The notes under the pieces are model-generated. The model searched no databases. It saw only the letters and a list, made by a program, of their open reading frames with translations, and was not told where the DNA came from. From Bacteroidota bacterium (GTDB lineage: Bacteria; Bacteroidota; Bacteroidia; Bacteroidales; NBLH01): a stretch of 58,687 nucleotides of DNA. Position 1 is the stretch's first letter, and the number at the start of each line of letters is the position of its first letter. Shown piece after piece: positions 18,606-27,021 of the stretch. The translations under genes and the position numbers were made by a program. The DNA lies in the NCBI GenBank assembly GCA_025361565.1, contig JANYKN010000092.1:1-58687 (forward strand), given 5' to 3'.

Positions 18606-19081
18606 ATAATGTTCGCAAAATAGCATTTCAGAATTCAAATATTTTTGAGCTTAAATATATTGGTCACGAAGTAGCTTGGGCAGATTTGCAGTCAACGGTT
18701 TATGCTGACAACACAGAGGAAGATCTTGTTTCCATTGCAACTGTTAGAGCAATTGATGCTGTTATTGCAAAATTACAACGTAAATATGAAGTTTTCAGAA
18801 CAAAAACTCCATTAAATAGCACTTCTCCCCTTACTGCAAAAATTGGACTAAAAGAAGGTTTAGAAAAAGGGGACAAATTTGAAGTTTTAGAGCAGATTAT
18901 GGATAATGCGGGTAAAACCAAGTATAAAAGAAAGGGGATTATTAAAGTAGAAAAGGACCAAATTTGGGACAATCGCTTTATGGCAAGCGAAATAGACAGC
19001 CATTCTGATTCAAAAAACTACACTTTGTTCAAAGGAGATAACAATTATTATCCTGGTTGGCTAATAAGACAAATAAATTAA
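18530..19081 (+). CDS. C-terminal part of the frameshifted exported protein
   Basis: This frame begins at an internal ATG but the conserved sequence continues from the upstream frame. It carries LVWNDSIASIFYNDYWMDNN, KIGLKEGLEKGDKFEVLEQ and QIWDNRFMA, matching the 12072 protein (GMKEGVNSKTRFDVFQ, YIWDNRYMA) in the same order, and ends YYPGWLIRQIN where the relative has LKPGMLLREAK. It lacks the beta-strand tail of the relative. It has no signal peptide of its own, so it is unlikely to be exported or functional alone. Confidence 0.65.
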   Translation: MYQLVWNDSIASIFYNDYWMDNNSIDNVRKIAFQNSNIFELKYIGHEVAWADLQSTVYADNTEEDLVSIATVRAIDAVIAKLQRKYEVFRTKTPLNSTSPLTAKIGLKEGLEKGDKFEVLEQIMDNAGKTKYKRKGIIKVEKDQIWDNRFMASEIDSHSDSKNYTLFKGDNNYYPGWLIRQIN

Positions 19082-19112
19082 TCATTAGTAATAATATTAA
19101 CCAAATAAATCT

Positions 19113-19196
19113 ATGAAGAAGTATTTAAAAAATCTCAACAAATTTTGGTTGGTTACATTACTACTAATATCTATAACATCTAAGAGATTCGAGTAG
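19113..19196 (+). pseudogene. Truncated signal-peptide start (gene remnant)
   Basis: A 27-codon frame begins MKKYLKNLNKFWLVTLLLIS and stops at TAG 19194-19196. It looks like the basic and hydrophobic parts of a signal peptide with nothing attached. It is preceded by a Bacteroidota-like leader (ACCAAATAAATCT). It may be the decayed start of another exported protein. No further coding similarity is seen before 19292. Confidence 0.35.
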
Positions 19197-19291
19197 ATAA
19201 AGTTGAAAAAAAAATAGATATAAGTGAAATATTAAATCAAATTTTCTTCATTAAATATTTTAAATTAATGTTAACCTAAAAATCAAAAAAA

Positions 19292-20281
19292 ATGAAAAAA
19301 CTATTTTATTATGCAATTGTCATTATTTTACCTATTATCAGTTCGTGCACAAAAGACAAATTAAAGAATGACTATAAAAAAAGTGGATTTAATTCGCCTT
19401 CTGAATTTCTTGATAATCCTGACATACAAAAAGTAATAAAAGAATCAGGACTAACAATTTACGAAGGAACAAACCCTCCACAAATAGAAGGTGAATACCG
19501 TACAGATGAATGTAATGTTGTCGCCGCAAGTCAAAATTTAAGTCAATTAGTTGGTCTGCCACTAGGTTCTACATTTAAATTTTCAAACCAAACATCTGAT
19601 TTAATTGAAGTTTCTGAAACGGGGGACAATGGAGAATATGCTCAGGGTATGGGTGCATTTATTACAGGTAATGGTAATAATTTCACACTATGGATCGAAG
19701 CTCATCAATCATCAGGTGCAGATGTAGTGGCATTACAGTCAGGTTCAATTTTGGATAACGGGGATATCGATGTTGACAATGTGACATTATACACGAATAA
19801 TCCTCCACAAGATATAGTAATTGGGGACTGGTGGGAATCTGTTGGGCCTTTCAAAGGAAAAACAACCGACCTCGAAATTACAGTATATTATGATGGAACC
19901 TCTAATGTTGTAGAAAATTGCTGGGTTCATCTATTTACTAATTTGGATGATTGGAATTATTGGACAAATACGGTAGCTGAAGGGTATACTGACTATAACG
20001 GGATGATTACTTTTTCTGATTTACAACCAATTATATATTATGTCGACACATATATGGAAGGTTACACAGGTTCTGACTATTATTCGAACTGGAATTTGAA
20101 TTACATGACAAATACGCTGGTAGCCAAGGAAGTGAATTCATATAATTTTTATATTGAATATACCGCAAAAAAAAGCGGATCGCAATCGTCCAAACTAATG
20201 AGGGTTGAACCCATTTATAAAAACCCTGAAAAAATTGCTGTTGATCCTGATTTAAAAAAAGCAGGAATTATGCTTAAATGA
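19292..20281 (+). CDS. Putative lipoprotein, unrecognised
   Basis: The 329-residue protein has a lipoprotein signal ending ISSC (Cys about 19) followed by TKDK. The body is acidic and aromatic, with SGADVVALQSGSILDNGDID in the middle and a later beta-rich segment (YYDGTSNVVENCWVHLF, ITFSDLQPIIYYVDTYMEGY) like a carboxypeptidase-regulatory or Ig-like fold. The end is lysine-rich. No known family is recognised. It lies in the surface-protein island and is followed by its own terminator. Confidence 0.6.
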   Translation: MKKLFYYAIVIILPIISSCTKDKLKNDYKKSGFNSPSEFLDNPDIQKVIKESGLTIYEGTNPPQIEGEYRTDECNVVAASQNLSQLVGLPLGSTFKFSNQTSDLIEVSETGDNGEYAQGMGAFITGNGNNFTLWIEAHQSSGADVVALQSGSILDNGDIDVDNVTLYTNNPPQDIVIGDWWESVGPFKGKTTDLEITVYYDGTSNVVENCWVHLFTNLDDWNYWTNTVAEGYTDYNGMITFSDLQPIIYYVDTYMEGYTGSDYYSNWNLNYMTNTLVAKEVNSYNFYIEYTAKKSGSQSSKLMRVEPIYKNPEKIAVDPDLKKAGIMLK

Positions 20282-20307
20282 ACAAATTGAGATAACAATT
20301 AAATCTA

Positions 20308-20350
20308 CAGACTTCATTCAAAAAATGAATAATTGAATGAAGTCTGTTTT
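20308..20350 (+). terminator. Rho-independent terminator
   Basis: CAGACTTCATTCA (20308-20320) pairs perfectly with TGAATGAAGTCTG (20334-20346), followed by TTTT. Confidence 0.88.
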
Positions 20351-20460
20351 CCAAAATGATTTATTGAAAAACTTGGTAAGCAAAGTTCTGGAAATCCTTA
20401 AAAACTGTAAGTTGTTTTAATCGAAAAATACAAGAGTCTGTGATATAAAAAATGAACAGC

Positions 20461-20570
20461 CCCTCAGCAAGCTGATGGTGTATCAGAAGATCCTCACTAT
20501 GAAAATATTCGATAATCATTCGCTTGGAGCTATGCACAAAATTATTATGTAGCGCCCAAGCTGCGGGGAA
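20461..20570. repeat. Spacer with REP-like short palindromes
   Basis: The spacer 20351-20658 has no gene I can support. It holds a small palindrome TCAGC-AA-GCTGA (20464-20475) and the related word CAAGCTGCGGGGAATT (20557-20572). A similar CGCTGC-AA-GCAGCG palindrome followed by GGGGAAT sits near 58470. These look like small dispersed REP-type sequences. Confidence 0.4.
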
Positions 20571-20658
20571 TTTACCTAAAAGTGAATAATGTCAACACTT
20601 TGCTAACAACGGATTGCCAAAGCCGGAAACAAGTAGGCATTTCTTGATTTCAAATTTT

Positions 20659-21105
20659 ATGAAAAAGATATCGTTAGTTTTACTATTATTTTTAGTTTGT
20701 TTTAGTTGTACAAAAGATGACAAACTAGTGAATGAAAGACCTTATGCTCCAACATTTGGAATTGATTGTAATTTGCCTTATTTTATTTTTGAAGGAACAA
20801 CCTCACATGCAATGTTTTCTTGCAATAAACTGCAAAAAGTGCCACTTTCTATAATTGTTGTCGACAAAGAAAATGACCCAATTATATATAAATGGACTTC
20901 TACTTCTGGTTCATTTGAAAATAATTCTGATAGTAAATCGCAAGTTGTATGGATAGCCCCATCACAAACAACCAATTGCGAAACTGATGCAATTTATGGT
21001 GGACAATACCAGCATTGTAAAATTGAAGTATCAGTTAGTGATGCAAGTAACTCAAATACTCCTACAACATATTATATTGAAATGTATATCAATTGTAATT
21101 TATAG
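20659..21105 (+). CDS. Small lipoprotein with a PKD/cadherin-like domain
   Basis: I choose the ATG at 20659 because MKKISLVLLLFLVCFSC is a typical lipoprotein signal. An upstream TTG frame adds an implausible leader. The mature part of about 130 residues carries IIVVDKENDPIIYKWTSTSG and IEVSVSDASNSNTPTTYYIE, which resembles the Ig/PKD-like segments of Bacteroidota surface lipoproteins. Four later cysteines may form disulfides. Function is unknown. Confidence 0.65.
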   Translation: MKKISLVLLLFLVCFSCTKDDKLVNERPYAPTFGIDCNLPYFIFEGTTSHAMFSCNKLQKVPLSIIVVDKENDPIIYKWTSTSGSFENNSDSKSQVVWIAPSQTTNCETDAIYGGQYQHCKIEVSVSDASNSNTPTTYYIEMYINCNL

Positions 21106-21208
21106 ATTGCAGGTTCCACCTACAATTATTGAAAAACCAACCTAAGGTCCAATTATAGGTCGTTTCCGCCATTATTCAAGCAAAAATAGATTGGATATCC
21201 ATAATTAT

Positions 21209-21451
21209 ATATTAGAAAGAGGTGTATGCTATAAAACAACTAAGTTCCAACAATTAATGACGATATTGTTAAAAATAGTTCCTGCACTAGTGTAATTGCA
21301 AATACAAAATATCAAGTTAAAGTTTATGCAACAAATGGCGCAAGCACAGTGTATAGAAGCCTTTAAATTTTCACTACTTCTTCTAATGGATAAACTACCA
21401 GCATTTCCAATATTGACAGCAATGAATACTGCACATTAATAACAGACACAA
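21209..21451 (+). pseudogene. Decayed fibronectin-III-like repeat gene fragment
   Basis: GAA AGA GGT GTA TGC at 21215 reads ERGVC, as in the repeats of the 14684 protein. After a frameshift, 21244-21363 reads VPTINDDIVKNSSCTSVIAN, then TKYQVKVYATNGASTVYRSL, followed by TAA; compare NTTYYIRAYATNEGGTVYGE. Beyond the stop the frame continues as TTSISNIDSNEYCTLITD, matching the start of another repeat. Several lesions show that it is dead. It runs straight into the regulator remnant at 21452. Confidence 0.65.
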
Positions 21452-21508
21452 TAGTGCGAGAATTCTGCGGAATTATTAACACTTGCTTTACGAAATAGGT
21501 TGATTTAG
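21452..21508 (+). pseudogene. Remnant of the PAS/LuxR regulator C-terminus
   Basis: After a TAG in place of the Trp codon, 21455-21508 reads CENSAELLTLALRNRLI and a stop. The intact gene ends CENSAELLTFALRNKLI. The nucleotide sequence GTGCGAGAATTCTGC is identical in both. The remnant abuts a decayed adhesin repeat, so a recombination joined two unrelated gene fragments. Confidence 0.8.
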
Positions 21509-21634
21509 CATAAATATTGAATGATTAGTTGTCATTAATGAATACTGAAAATATAACTTGGAATCACAAGTTAGAAATCCTCCATATCATAAAATAGACC
21601 ATTTAGAATTTGGTTTAATCTGACAATTGACCAA

Positions 21635-21704
21635 TTCGTCAATAAATAAACAACTTTCGTCAAAGAATTTAGCGCTTTCACAAACACCCCCAGAAAGGGG
21701 GTAT
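21635..21704. promoter_or_regulatory. Composite cis-element, copy 3
   Basis: TTCGTCA occurs at 21635 and 21656 (21 bases apart). The palindrome ACACCCCC-N5-GGGGGTAT at 21684-21704 begins 28 bases after the second box, exactly as in copies 1 and 2. The sequence around the boxes has diverged far more than the boxes and spacing. The next start codon (21939) is 235 bases downstream. The rest of 21106-21938 holds only the gene fragments listed. Confidence 0.6.
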
Positions 21705-21938
21705 GGACTGATGAAAAGCAAAATATACTTTTGGGCAAATAATTCTTTAGAAATGAGATTATATATTAAACAATTTGATGTTAATATTCTAAACTTGAAT
21801 GATATATACATGAGATTTAATATCCTATATATTTTATGTGAAGTACGTAAATTCAATTTGTATAACAGTACATCATCCTTAGTTCTTAATTAGCTATTCC
21901 ATTTAATTAAATTATTAATAAACTTCTAAAATAAAATT

Positions 21939-22433
21939 ATGACACGATTAACTTTGACATTTTTTGGACTAATAATCTGCAATTCTTTATTTGCACAGAA
22001 GTTTACACCAATTACAATTTCTAGTGGTGGAGACTTACTGAGCAATGCGGATGTAAAAATGACTTTCACAATTGGAGAACCAGTTTCAGGAAATATTTCT
22101 AATAATTCAGCCAAATTTACCCAGGGATTTCAGCAAAATTGGACTATATTATCTACTGGATTCTCTGATGTCTTAAATAATAACTCATTAATGTTGTATC
22201 CAAATCCCACATCAGATATTATTCATATCAAATTCGAAAAAGGAATTTCAGAAAATGCAATTATAGAAATGATTGATTTAAACGGAAAAAGGAAATTGCG
22301 ACAAATGATGGAAAGCAATGTACTTGAAAATCAAATCAATATTTCAAATTGCCCTGAGAATCTTTATATTATTAATATTTCAACCCAATCTGGTAAATTA
22401 TTAGGATCATATAAAATTCAAAAAATCAAATAA
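21939..22433 (+). CDS. Small secreted protein with type IX secretion sorting tail
   Basis: A signal peptide (MTRLTLTFFGLIICNSLFAQ) is followed by a short N-terminal segment (FTIGEPVSGNISNNSAKFTQ, GFQQNW) and a T9SS type A sorting domain of about 75 residues starting at LMLYPNPTSDIIHIKFEKGI and ending GSYKIQKIK. The module is common in Bacteroidota, usually in front of a collar- or adhesin-type gene. It would be exported by Sec and anchored or released by T9SS. The next gene starts 25 bases later. Confidence 0.82.
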   Translation: MTRLTLTFFGLIICNSLFAQKFTPITISSGGDLLSNADVKMTFTIGEPVSGNISNNSAKFTQGFQQNWTILSTGFSDVLNNNSLMLYPNPTSDIIHIKFEKGISENAIIEMIDLNGKRKLRQMMESNVLENQINISNCPENLYIINISTQSGKLLGSYKIQKIK

Positions 22434-22458
22434 TTATTAATCAAATATTCAAAACAAA

Positions 22459-23466
22459 ATGAAAAAAACATTTTTACTCTTCGTTTTTGCAGTTTGCATC
22501 TTATCGATATCAATTGCTCAAAGTCCCTTTAAATATCAAGCAGTAATGCGTGATATCAATGGGAATATTTTAATAAATAAAAATGTAGGATTACGTGTCT
22601 CAATAATGCAAGGAACTACACCAACAACGGTTTATAGTGAAGGGCATAATAAAACTTCTGATCAATTCGGGATCATCAATATCGAAGTTGGAACCGGTTC
22701 AGTTTTAAGCGGTAACTATTTAACAATTAATTGGAGTGCATTAAACAACCAATTGCAAGTAGAAATTGATATGACTGGTGGTACAACCTACACATTGTTG
22801 GGAACATCTCCTATACTTTCTGTCCCGGTTGCAAATTATGCTGTAAAAGCAGGTAGCTCTACATTTCCTGCAGGTTTAATTATGCCTTTTGGTGGTAATG
22901 TTGATAAAATTCCTGATGGATGGTTACTTTGTGATGGTAGAGCTATAAACCGATCTGAGTATCCTGAATTATTTAACACAATTACTGTTAACTGGGGCGG
23001 TGGTGACTTATCAACTACATTTAATTTACCAGATTTGCGAGGCCAATTTTTACGTGGTTTGGATGGTGACGCAAATGTAGACCTTGATAAATCGACCAGG
23101 ACTGAAAAGTATATTGGAGGAAGTTCTGGAAATAATGTAGGAAGTTATCAATTAGGTGCATTTGAAGTCCATAGTCATACAGGTCTCATTGGTTACAATG
23201 GAAATCATAATCATACAGGTTCTACATCTACTGCTGGCGCACATGCACATGACATCCCACTAAATAGTGGAAATGGTATAGAATCAGTTAATACAGGAGC
23301 TGAAAGTGGCACCAATAGCGTAAGTACGAGTACAAATGGTTCCCATAGCCATTCTTTGTCTATTAATTATAATGGTACTCACACCCATGATGTAAGTATA
23401 TATAATAGCGGAGGTAATGAAACTCGCCCTGTAAATGCAAATGTACTTTATATAATAAAATATTGA
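22459..23466 (+). CDS. Secreted phage-tail-collar domain protein
   Basis: The signal peptide (ending about AQ at 20-21) is followed by the Bacteroidota N-terminal domain FKYQAVMRDINGNILINKNV. The centre (about 137-210) is a phage tail collar domain: GLIMPFGGNVDKIPDGWLLC, DGRAINRSEYPELF, TFNLPDLRGQFLRGLDGD. The C-terminal part is rich in His, Ser and Gly (HSHTG, NHNHTG, HAHD, HSHS, HTHD) and ends ETRPVNANVLYIIKY, as in tail-fibre tips. With a signal peptide and no phage genes nearby, it is a cell-surface use of a tail-fibre fold rather than part of a prophage. Confidence 0.82.
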   Translation: MKKTFLLFVFAVCILSISIAQSPFKYQAVMRDINGNILINKNVGLRVSIMQGTTPTTVYSEGHNKTSDQFGIINIEVGTGSVLSGNYLTINWSALNNQLQVEIDMTGGTTYTLLGTSPILSVPVANYAVKAGSSTFPAGLIMPFGGNVDKIPDGWLLCDGRAINRSEYPELFNTITVNWGGGDLSTTFNLPDLRGQFLRGLDGDANVDLDKSTRTEKYIGGSSGNNVGSYQLGAFEVHSHTGLIGYNGNHNHTGSTSTAGAHAHDIPLNSGNGIESVNTGAESGTNSVSTSTNGSHSHSLSINYNGTHTHDVSIYNSGGNETRPVNANVLYIIKY

Positions 23467-23611
23467 TTGACAATTAATTGACTATCGATTTTTTTTCCAA
23501 CCGGTATTTGTTTATTAACTATAAACTGATATCGGTTTTGGGTTTAATTATTACAATCGAAGTAAAATGTGATTTTTTTAAGTTTAGTTTTAAATTTTCA
23601 ACTTAATCAAA

Positions 23612-26134
23612 ATGAGAACACTAGCCCTAATAACAGTTGCAATCATATTCTGTTGCCTATCAAATAATACTTTTGCCTATAATACTTCTGGCAGCATGCT
23701 ACATGTTGATAACGCTTTTTTCAGGCATGATAAACTAATTAATCTTACATGGAAATCGGATATTATTGAATATGATTATCTTGCGAATCAATATCGCCTG
23801 AGGATTGAGTTTAACAGTGTTGGTTTTCAAGGCAGCCAGGGGACTTGCTACGTTGGTTCCATGATACAAAATGTAGCTCACAATTTTGTTCCTGATATTG
23901 CAGGAAGCAGATTTTCAGACCCTGCTACCATCACAGATTTTCCTTCTTTGGGATTGTATTTTTCATCGCTTCATGCAGATTGGACCAATAATAAAAATGG
24001 CGTTAAATGTTTAGCTGACAACAATTTATATCCATATTTTGCCAGGGTTTTTGAAAACATAGATAATTTAGGTGGTTCTGGTAAAAATATTTATTCAAGG
24101 GTTAATCTCATTCAAAACAACATAAATTATCCGGTTTCAATTAAATGGATCGTTAATAAAAGAGGAACAGTTACTGATCCTTCCGAAAATTTATCGAAAG
24201 ACATCAATGGAAATTGGGTTTCATTATCCGGAACTTTTGTGATTTGGAATTTTCAAGTCGAAATCAATGGAACTGTTTATGATGTTGCAGATTATTATTT
24301 GCCTATTGAATATGCTGAATATATCTGTTCAACAGATCCGCTGGTTTTGCACCAGGAGCATTTTGGTGGAGCTGAAATGTTGTTGAATAGCCAGAAAACA
24401 AAGGTTCGCTATTATGACATGTCGGCATCAGACGGAACAAATTGTTATGCACTAAATAAATGGAATTTAACATGGAGGATAGATGACGGAAATAATAATT
24501 TGGATAATCGTTTTGGTTGGAAAGTAGAAGATGGAAAATATCTGGTTTCGGTTTGTGGCCATGAAGATGATGTAACCAATGCTAAACGTGATGTGAATTC
24601 TGTTTTTGAACTAAATGGTCAATTATCGGTTACACCAAACTTTTTTACAAGTTTCGCCTCTCAAGGTTCAAACACTTTTGATATAGAGACAAGTGCGAAT
24701 TGGACAATAACTTGTTCAGAAAACTGGTTAACAACAAATACAAATTCTGGTTCAGTCAATTCAACCATTACAATTAATGCAGAGGCAAATACTTCAGCCA
24801 ATCCAAGAAATGCAACCATTGTTGTTACAATACCGGGAATTGATACCAGAATCATAAAATTTACCCAATATGGTATTCCGTTAAATTCATTTCCTTACCA
24901 AATGGATTTTACATACTGGCCTATTGATAATTGGGTATTTGAAGGAGGCACTTTAAAATGGCTGCCTTATCAAACAAATTCTGTTTATGTCGATTTCTGG
25001 AATAATGATGTTGAAAACAACGCATTACTATCTACTCCAGCATTTAATTTCAGCGGACTAAATAACCCTGAATTGACCTTTAATTGGTCACATAAATATG
25101 TAGCAAATTATCCTGATGAATTAAAGATTGAAATTACAACCGATGGACAGACATGGATAACGCTCTGGGATAAAGTAGGATTGGCACTTGATTCAAAAGA
25201 TGGTGCTCTTGACGAAACTCCGGGAACCTATATCCCAACATCATTAAATCTTAAAGAATTTGCAGGCAAACCCAATGTTGTAATACGTTTTAATGGCATT
25301 ACAGGTTATGGTCCGGATTTATTTATTGATGATGTTTCTATTATTGATGCATCAGTTGCTAAACCGGTTGCTTTAACATATCCTGCAACAAATATTTATT
25401 CATCGGGAGCAACATTAAATGGTAACGTAAATCCAAATAGTGCATTAACTTCAGTTTCTTTTGAATATGGTTTAACAACTTCTTATGGAAGCACCATCGT
25501 TGCGTCTCCTGCAAGTATAAATGGTTCTACCCCTTCTGAAGTTTTTACTTATTTAAATGGATTGTCGCTAAATACTGTTTATCATTACAGGGTTAAAGCA
25601 GTTAATTCTTCCGGAACATCTTTTGGTGATGATGCAACTTTTATGCTTACCCAAGGTTGCACAAATTTAAAATATTTCACTGAAAATGTTGAAAATTCAA
25701 CAGGAACATATAATGATTTAGAATCTAATGGAGAGCCTATAATTACTGATAATTTCGATGATGCTAATTCTGTTCCCCAAAATATTGGTTTTATATTTAG
25801 CTATAATTGTCAAGACTTTACTCAATTTGTTTTAAACACCTATGGCTTTATAAAGTTAGGCGATACTTCTCCATCTTCATCATCGCTTTTCTATTCGGGA
25901 GTTAACACAAACAATGGGGTATTTAGTAGTTCCAATTCATTGGATAATAACATTATTTCTCCTTTTACTATTGATTTAACAGCTGGTAGTTCAAGCCCTG
26001 AATATAGGGTTTATACTACAGGCGAATCCCCGAACAGGGTTTGTACTATTCAATATAAGAATGTGAGAGATAAATCAACTTCACCAGTTCAGCAGGGTCA
26101 GGAACTTATACTTATAACCAGTCTGTTACTGTAA
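23612..26134 (+). CDS. Large T9SS-type surface protein with BACON and Fn3 domains, N-terminal part of a frameshifted gene
   Basis: A signal peptide (about 1-22) precedes an unrecognised N-terminal region (25-335). A BACON domain (about 336-423: LSVTPNFFTSFASQGSNTF, NWLTTNTNSGS) follows, then a beta-sandwich with SHKYVANYPDELKIEITTDG, an Fn3-like domain (about 585-670) and another beta domain containing NFDDANSVPQNIGFIFSYNC. The frame ends in QQGQELILITSLLL, which is out of phase. The next frame in register reads SSAGSGTYTYNQSVTVTATP and leads into the repeats of 26188-26946. The real gene was probably 23612-26946, with a frameshift or small deletion near 26070-26100. Confidence 0.72.
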   Translation: MRTLALITVAIIFCCLSNNTFAYNTSGSMLHVDNAFFRHDKLINLTWKSDIIEYDYLANQYRLRIEFNSVGFQGSQGTCYVGSMIQNVAHNFVPDIAGSRFSDPATITDFPSLGLYFSSLHADWTNNKNGVKCLADNNLYPYFARVFENIDNLGGSGKNIYSRVNLIQNNINYPVSIKWIVNKRGTVTDPSENLSKDINGNWVSLSGTFVIWNFQVEINGTVYDVADYYLPIEYAEYICSTDPLVLHQEHFGGAEMLLNSQKTKVRYYDMSASDGTNCYALNKWNLTWRIDDGNNNLDNRFGWKVEDGKYLVSVCGHEDDVTNAKRDVNSVFELNGQLSVTPNFFTSFASQGSNTFDIETSANWTITCSENWLTTNTNSGSVNSTITINAEANTSANPRNATIVVTIPGIDTRIIKFTQYGIPLNSFPYQMDFTYWPIDNWVFEGGTLKWLPYQTNSVYVDFWNNDVENNALLSTPAFNFSGLNNPELTFNWSHKYVANYPDELKIEITTDGQTWITLWDKVGLALDSKDGALDETPGTYIPTSLNLKEFAGKPNVVIRFNGITGYGPDLFIDDVSIIDASVAKPVALTYPATNIYSSGATLNGNVNPNSALTSVSFEYGLTTSYGSTIVASPASINGSTPSEVFTYLNGLSLNTVYHYRVKAVNSSGTSFGDDATFMLTQGCTNLKYFTENVENSTGTYNDLESNGEPIITDNFDDANSVPQNIGFIFSYNCQDFTQFVLNTYGFIKLGDTSPSSSSLFYSGVNTNNGVFSSSNSLDNNIISPFTIDLTAGSSSPEYRVYTTGESPNRVCTIQYKNVRDKSTSPVQQGQELILITSLLL

Positions 26135-26187
26135 CTGCAACACCAAACAATGGTTACAGTTTTGTTAATTGGACAGAAAACAATATT

Positions 26188-26946
26188 GTGGTTTCAAATA
26201 ATATGAATTATACTTTTAATATAATTGCACATAGAAACCTTGTAGCCAACTTTACTATTAATTCGTATTCAATAGAAGCAAGTGTATTGCCAGCAAATTC
26301 TGGAACGATAACAGGAACAGGAAATTACAATTATGGTGCTAATGTATCACTAACGGCTACACCCGAAACTGGATATACATTCAATGATTGGACTGAAAAT
26401 GGAATACAGGTTTCTACAGATGCAACTTATATTTTTATCGCAAGTACAAACCGAACTTTGGTTGCCAACTTTACGATTAATTCGTATTCAATAGAAGCAA
26501 GTGTATTGCCAGCAAATTCTGGAACGATAACAGGAACAGGAAATTACAATTATGGTGCAAATATATCACTAACGGCTACACCCGAAACTGGATATACATT
26601 CAAAGATTGGACTGAAAATGGAATACAGATTTCTACAGATGCAACTTATCCTTTCACGTCAATTGTAAACCGTTCATTAGTTGCGAATTTTCAAAGTACT
26701 GTAGGGATAGATAACCTAGAAAATCTAAACATAAATATTTACCCAAATCCAGCAAAAACAATTTTGTTCATAACTGGATTGCCAAAAAATGTATTTGTAA
26801 CAGTATTTGATTTTAGTGGTAAAATGTTAATTAACAAGCCAATTAAAGATAAACAGATTGATATAAGCAATTTGGCAAACGGCTTTTATACAATTAAAAT
26901 TTCAGATAAAAATGAGATTGTAACCAAAAATTTCATAAAACAATAA
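26188..26946 (+). CDS. C-terminal part of the surface protein: InlB-like repeats and T9SS sorting tail
   Basis: This frame carries two nearly identical 73-residue repeats (SIEASVLPANSGTITGTGNY, LTATPETGYTFNDWTENGIQ) of the bacterial/InlB B-repeat type, preceded by a more diverged third. A T9SS type A sorting domain follows (IYPNPAKTILFITGLPKNVF to TKNFIKQ). The open frame extends back to about 26072 before the first ATG, in phase with repeat sequence, so the piece belongs to the upstream gene. Alone it has no signal peptide. Confidence 0.72.
   Translation: MVSNNMNYTFNIIAHRNLVANFTINSYSIEASVLPANSGTITGTGNYNYGANVSLTATPETGYTFNDWTENGIQVSTDATYIFIASTNRTLVANFTINSYSIEASVLPANSGTITGTGNYNYGANISLTATPETGYTFKDWTENGIQISTDATYPFTSIVNRSLVANFQSTVGIDNLENLNINIYPNPAKTILFITGLPKNVFVTVFDFSGKMLINKPIKDKQIDISNLANGFYTIKISDKNEIVTKNFIKQ
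26250..26687 (+). repeat. Two-unit 219-bp direct repeat inside the surface-protein gene
   Basis: ATTCGTATTC begins at 26261 and again at 26480, 219 bases (73 codons) apart. The two units differ at few positions (for example GCTAATGTA versus GCAAATATA). The near identity points to recent duplication or gene conversion of a repeat domain. Confidence 0.85.
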
Positions 26947-27021
26947 ATCAATTTGTAGCTATTGGTTGACAGCTTTTTTAATAGGTTGTTCCTGAAAATT
27001 TGATGAGTGAGTACACAAGAC

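Noticed and set aside
22459-23466. Prophage or phage-tail-like particle
   Set aside because: The collar-domain protein has a signal peptide and no other phage structural gene lies nearby.
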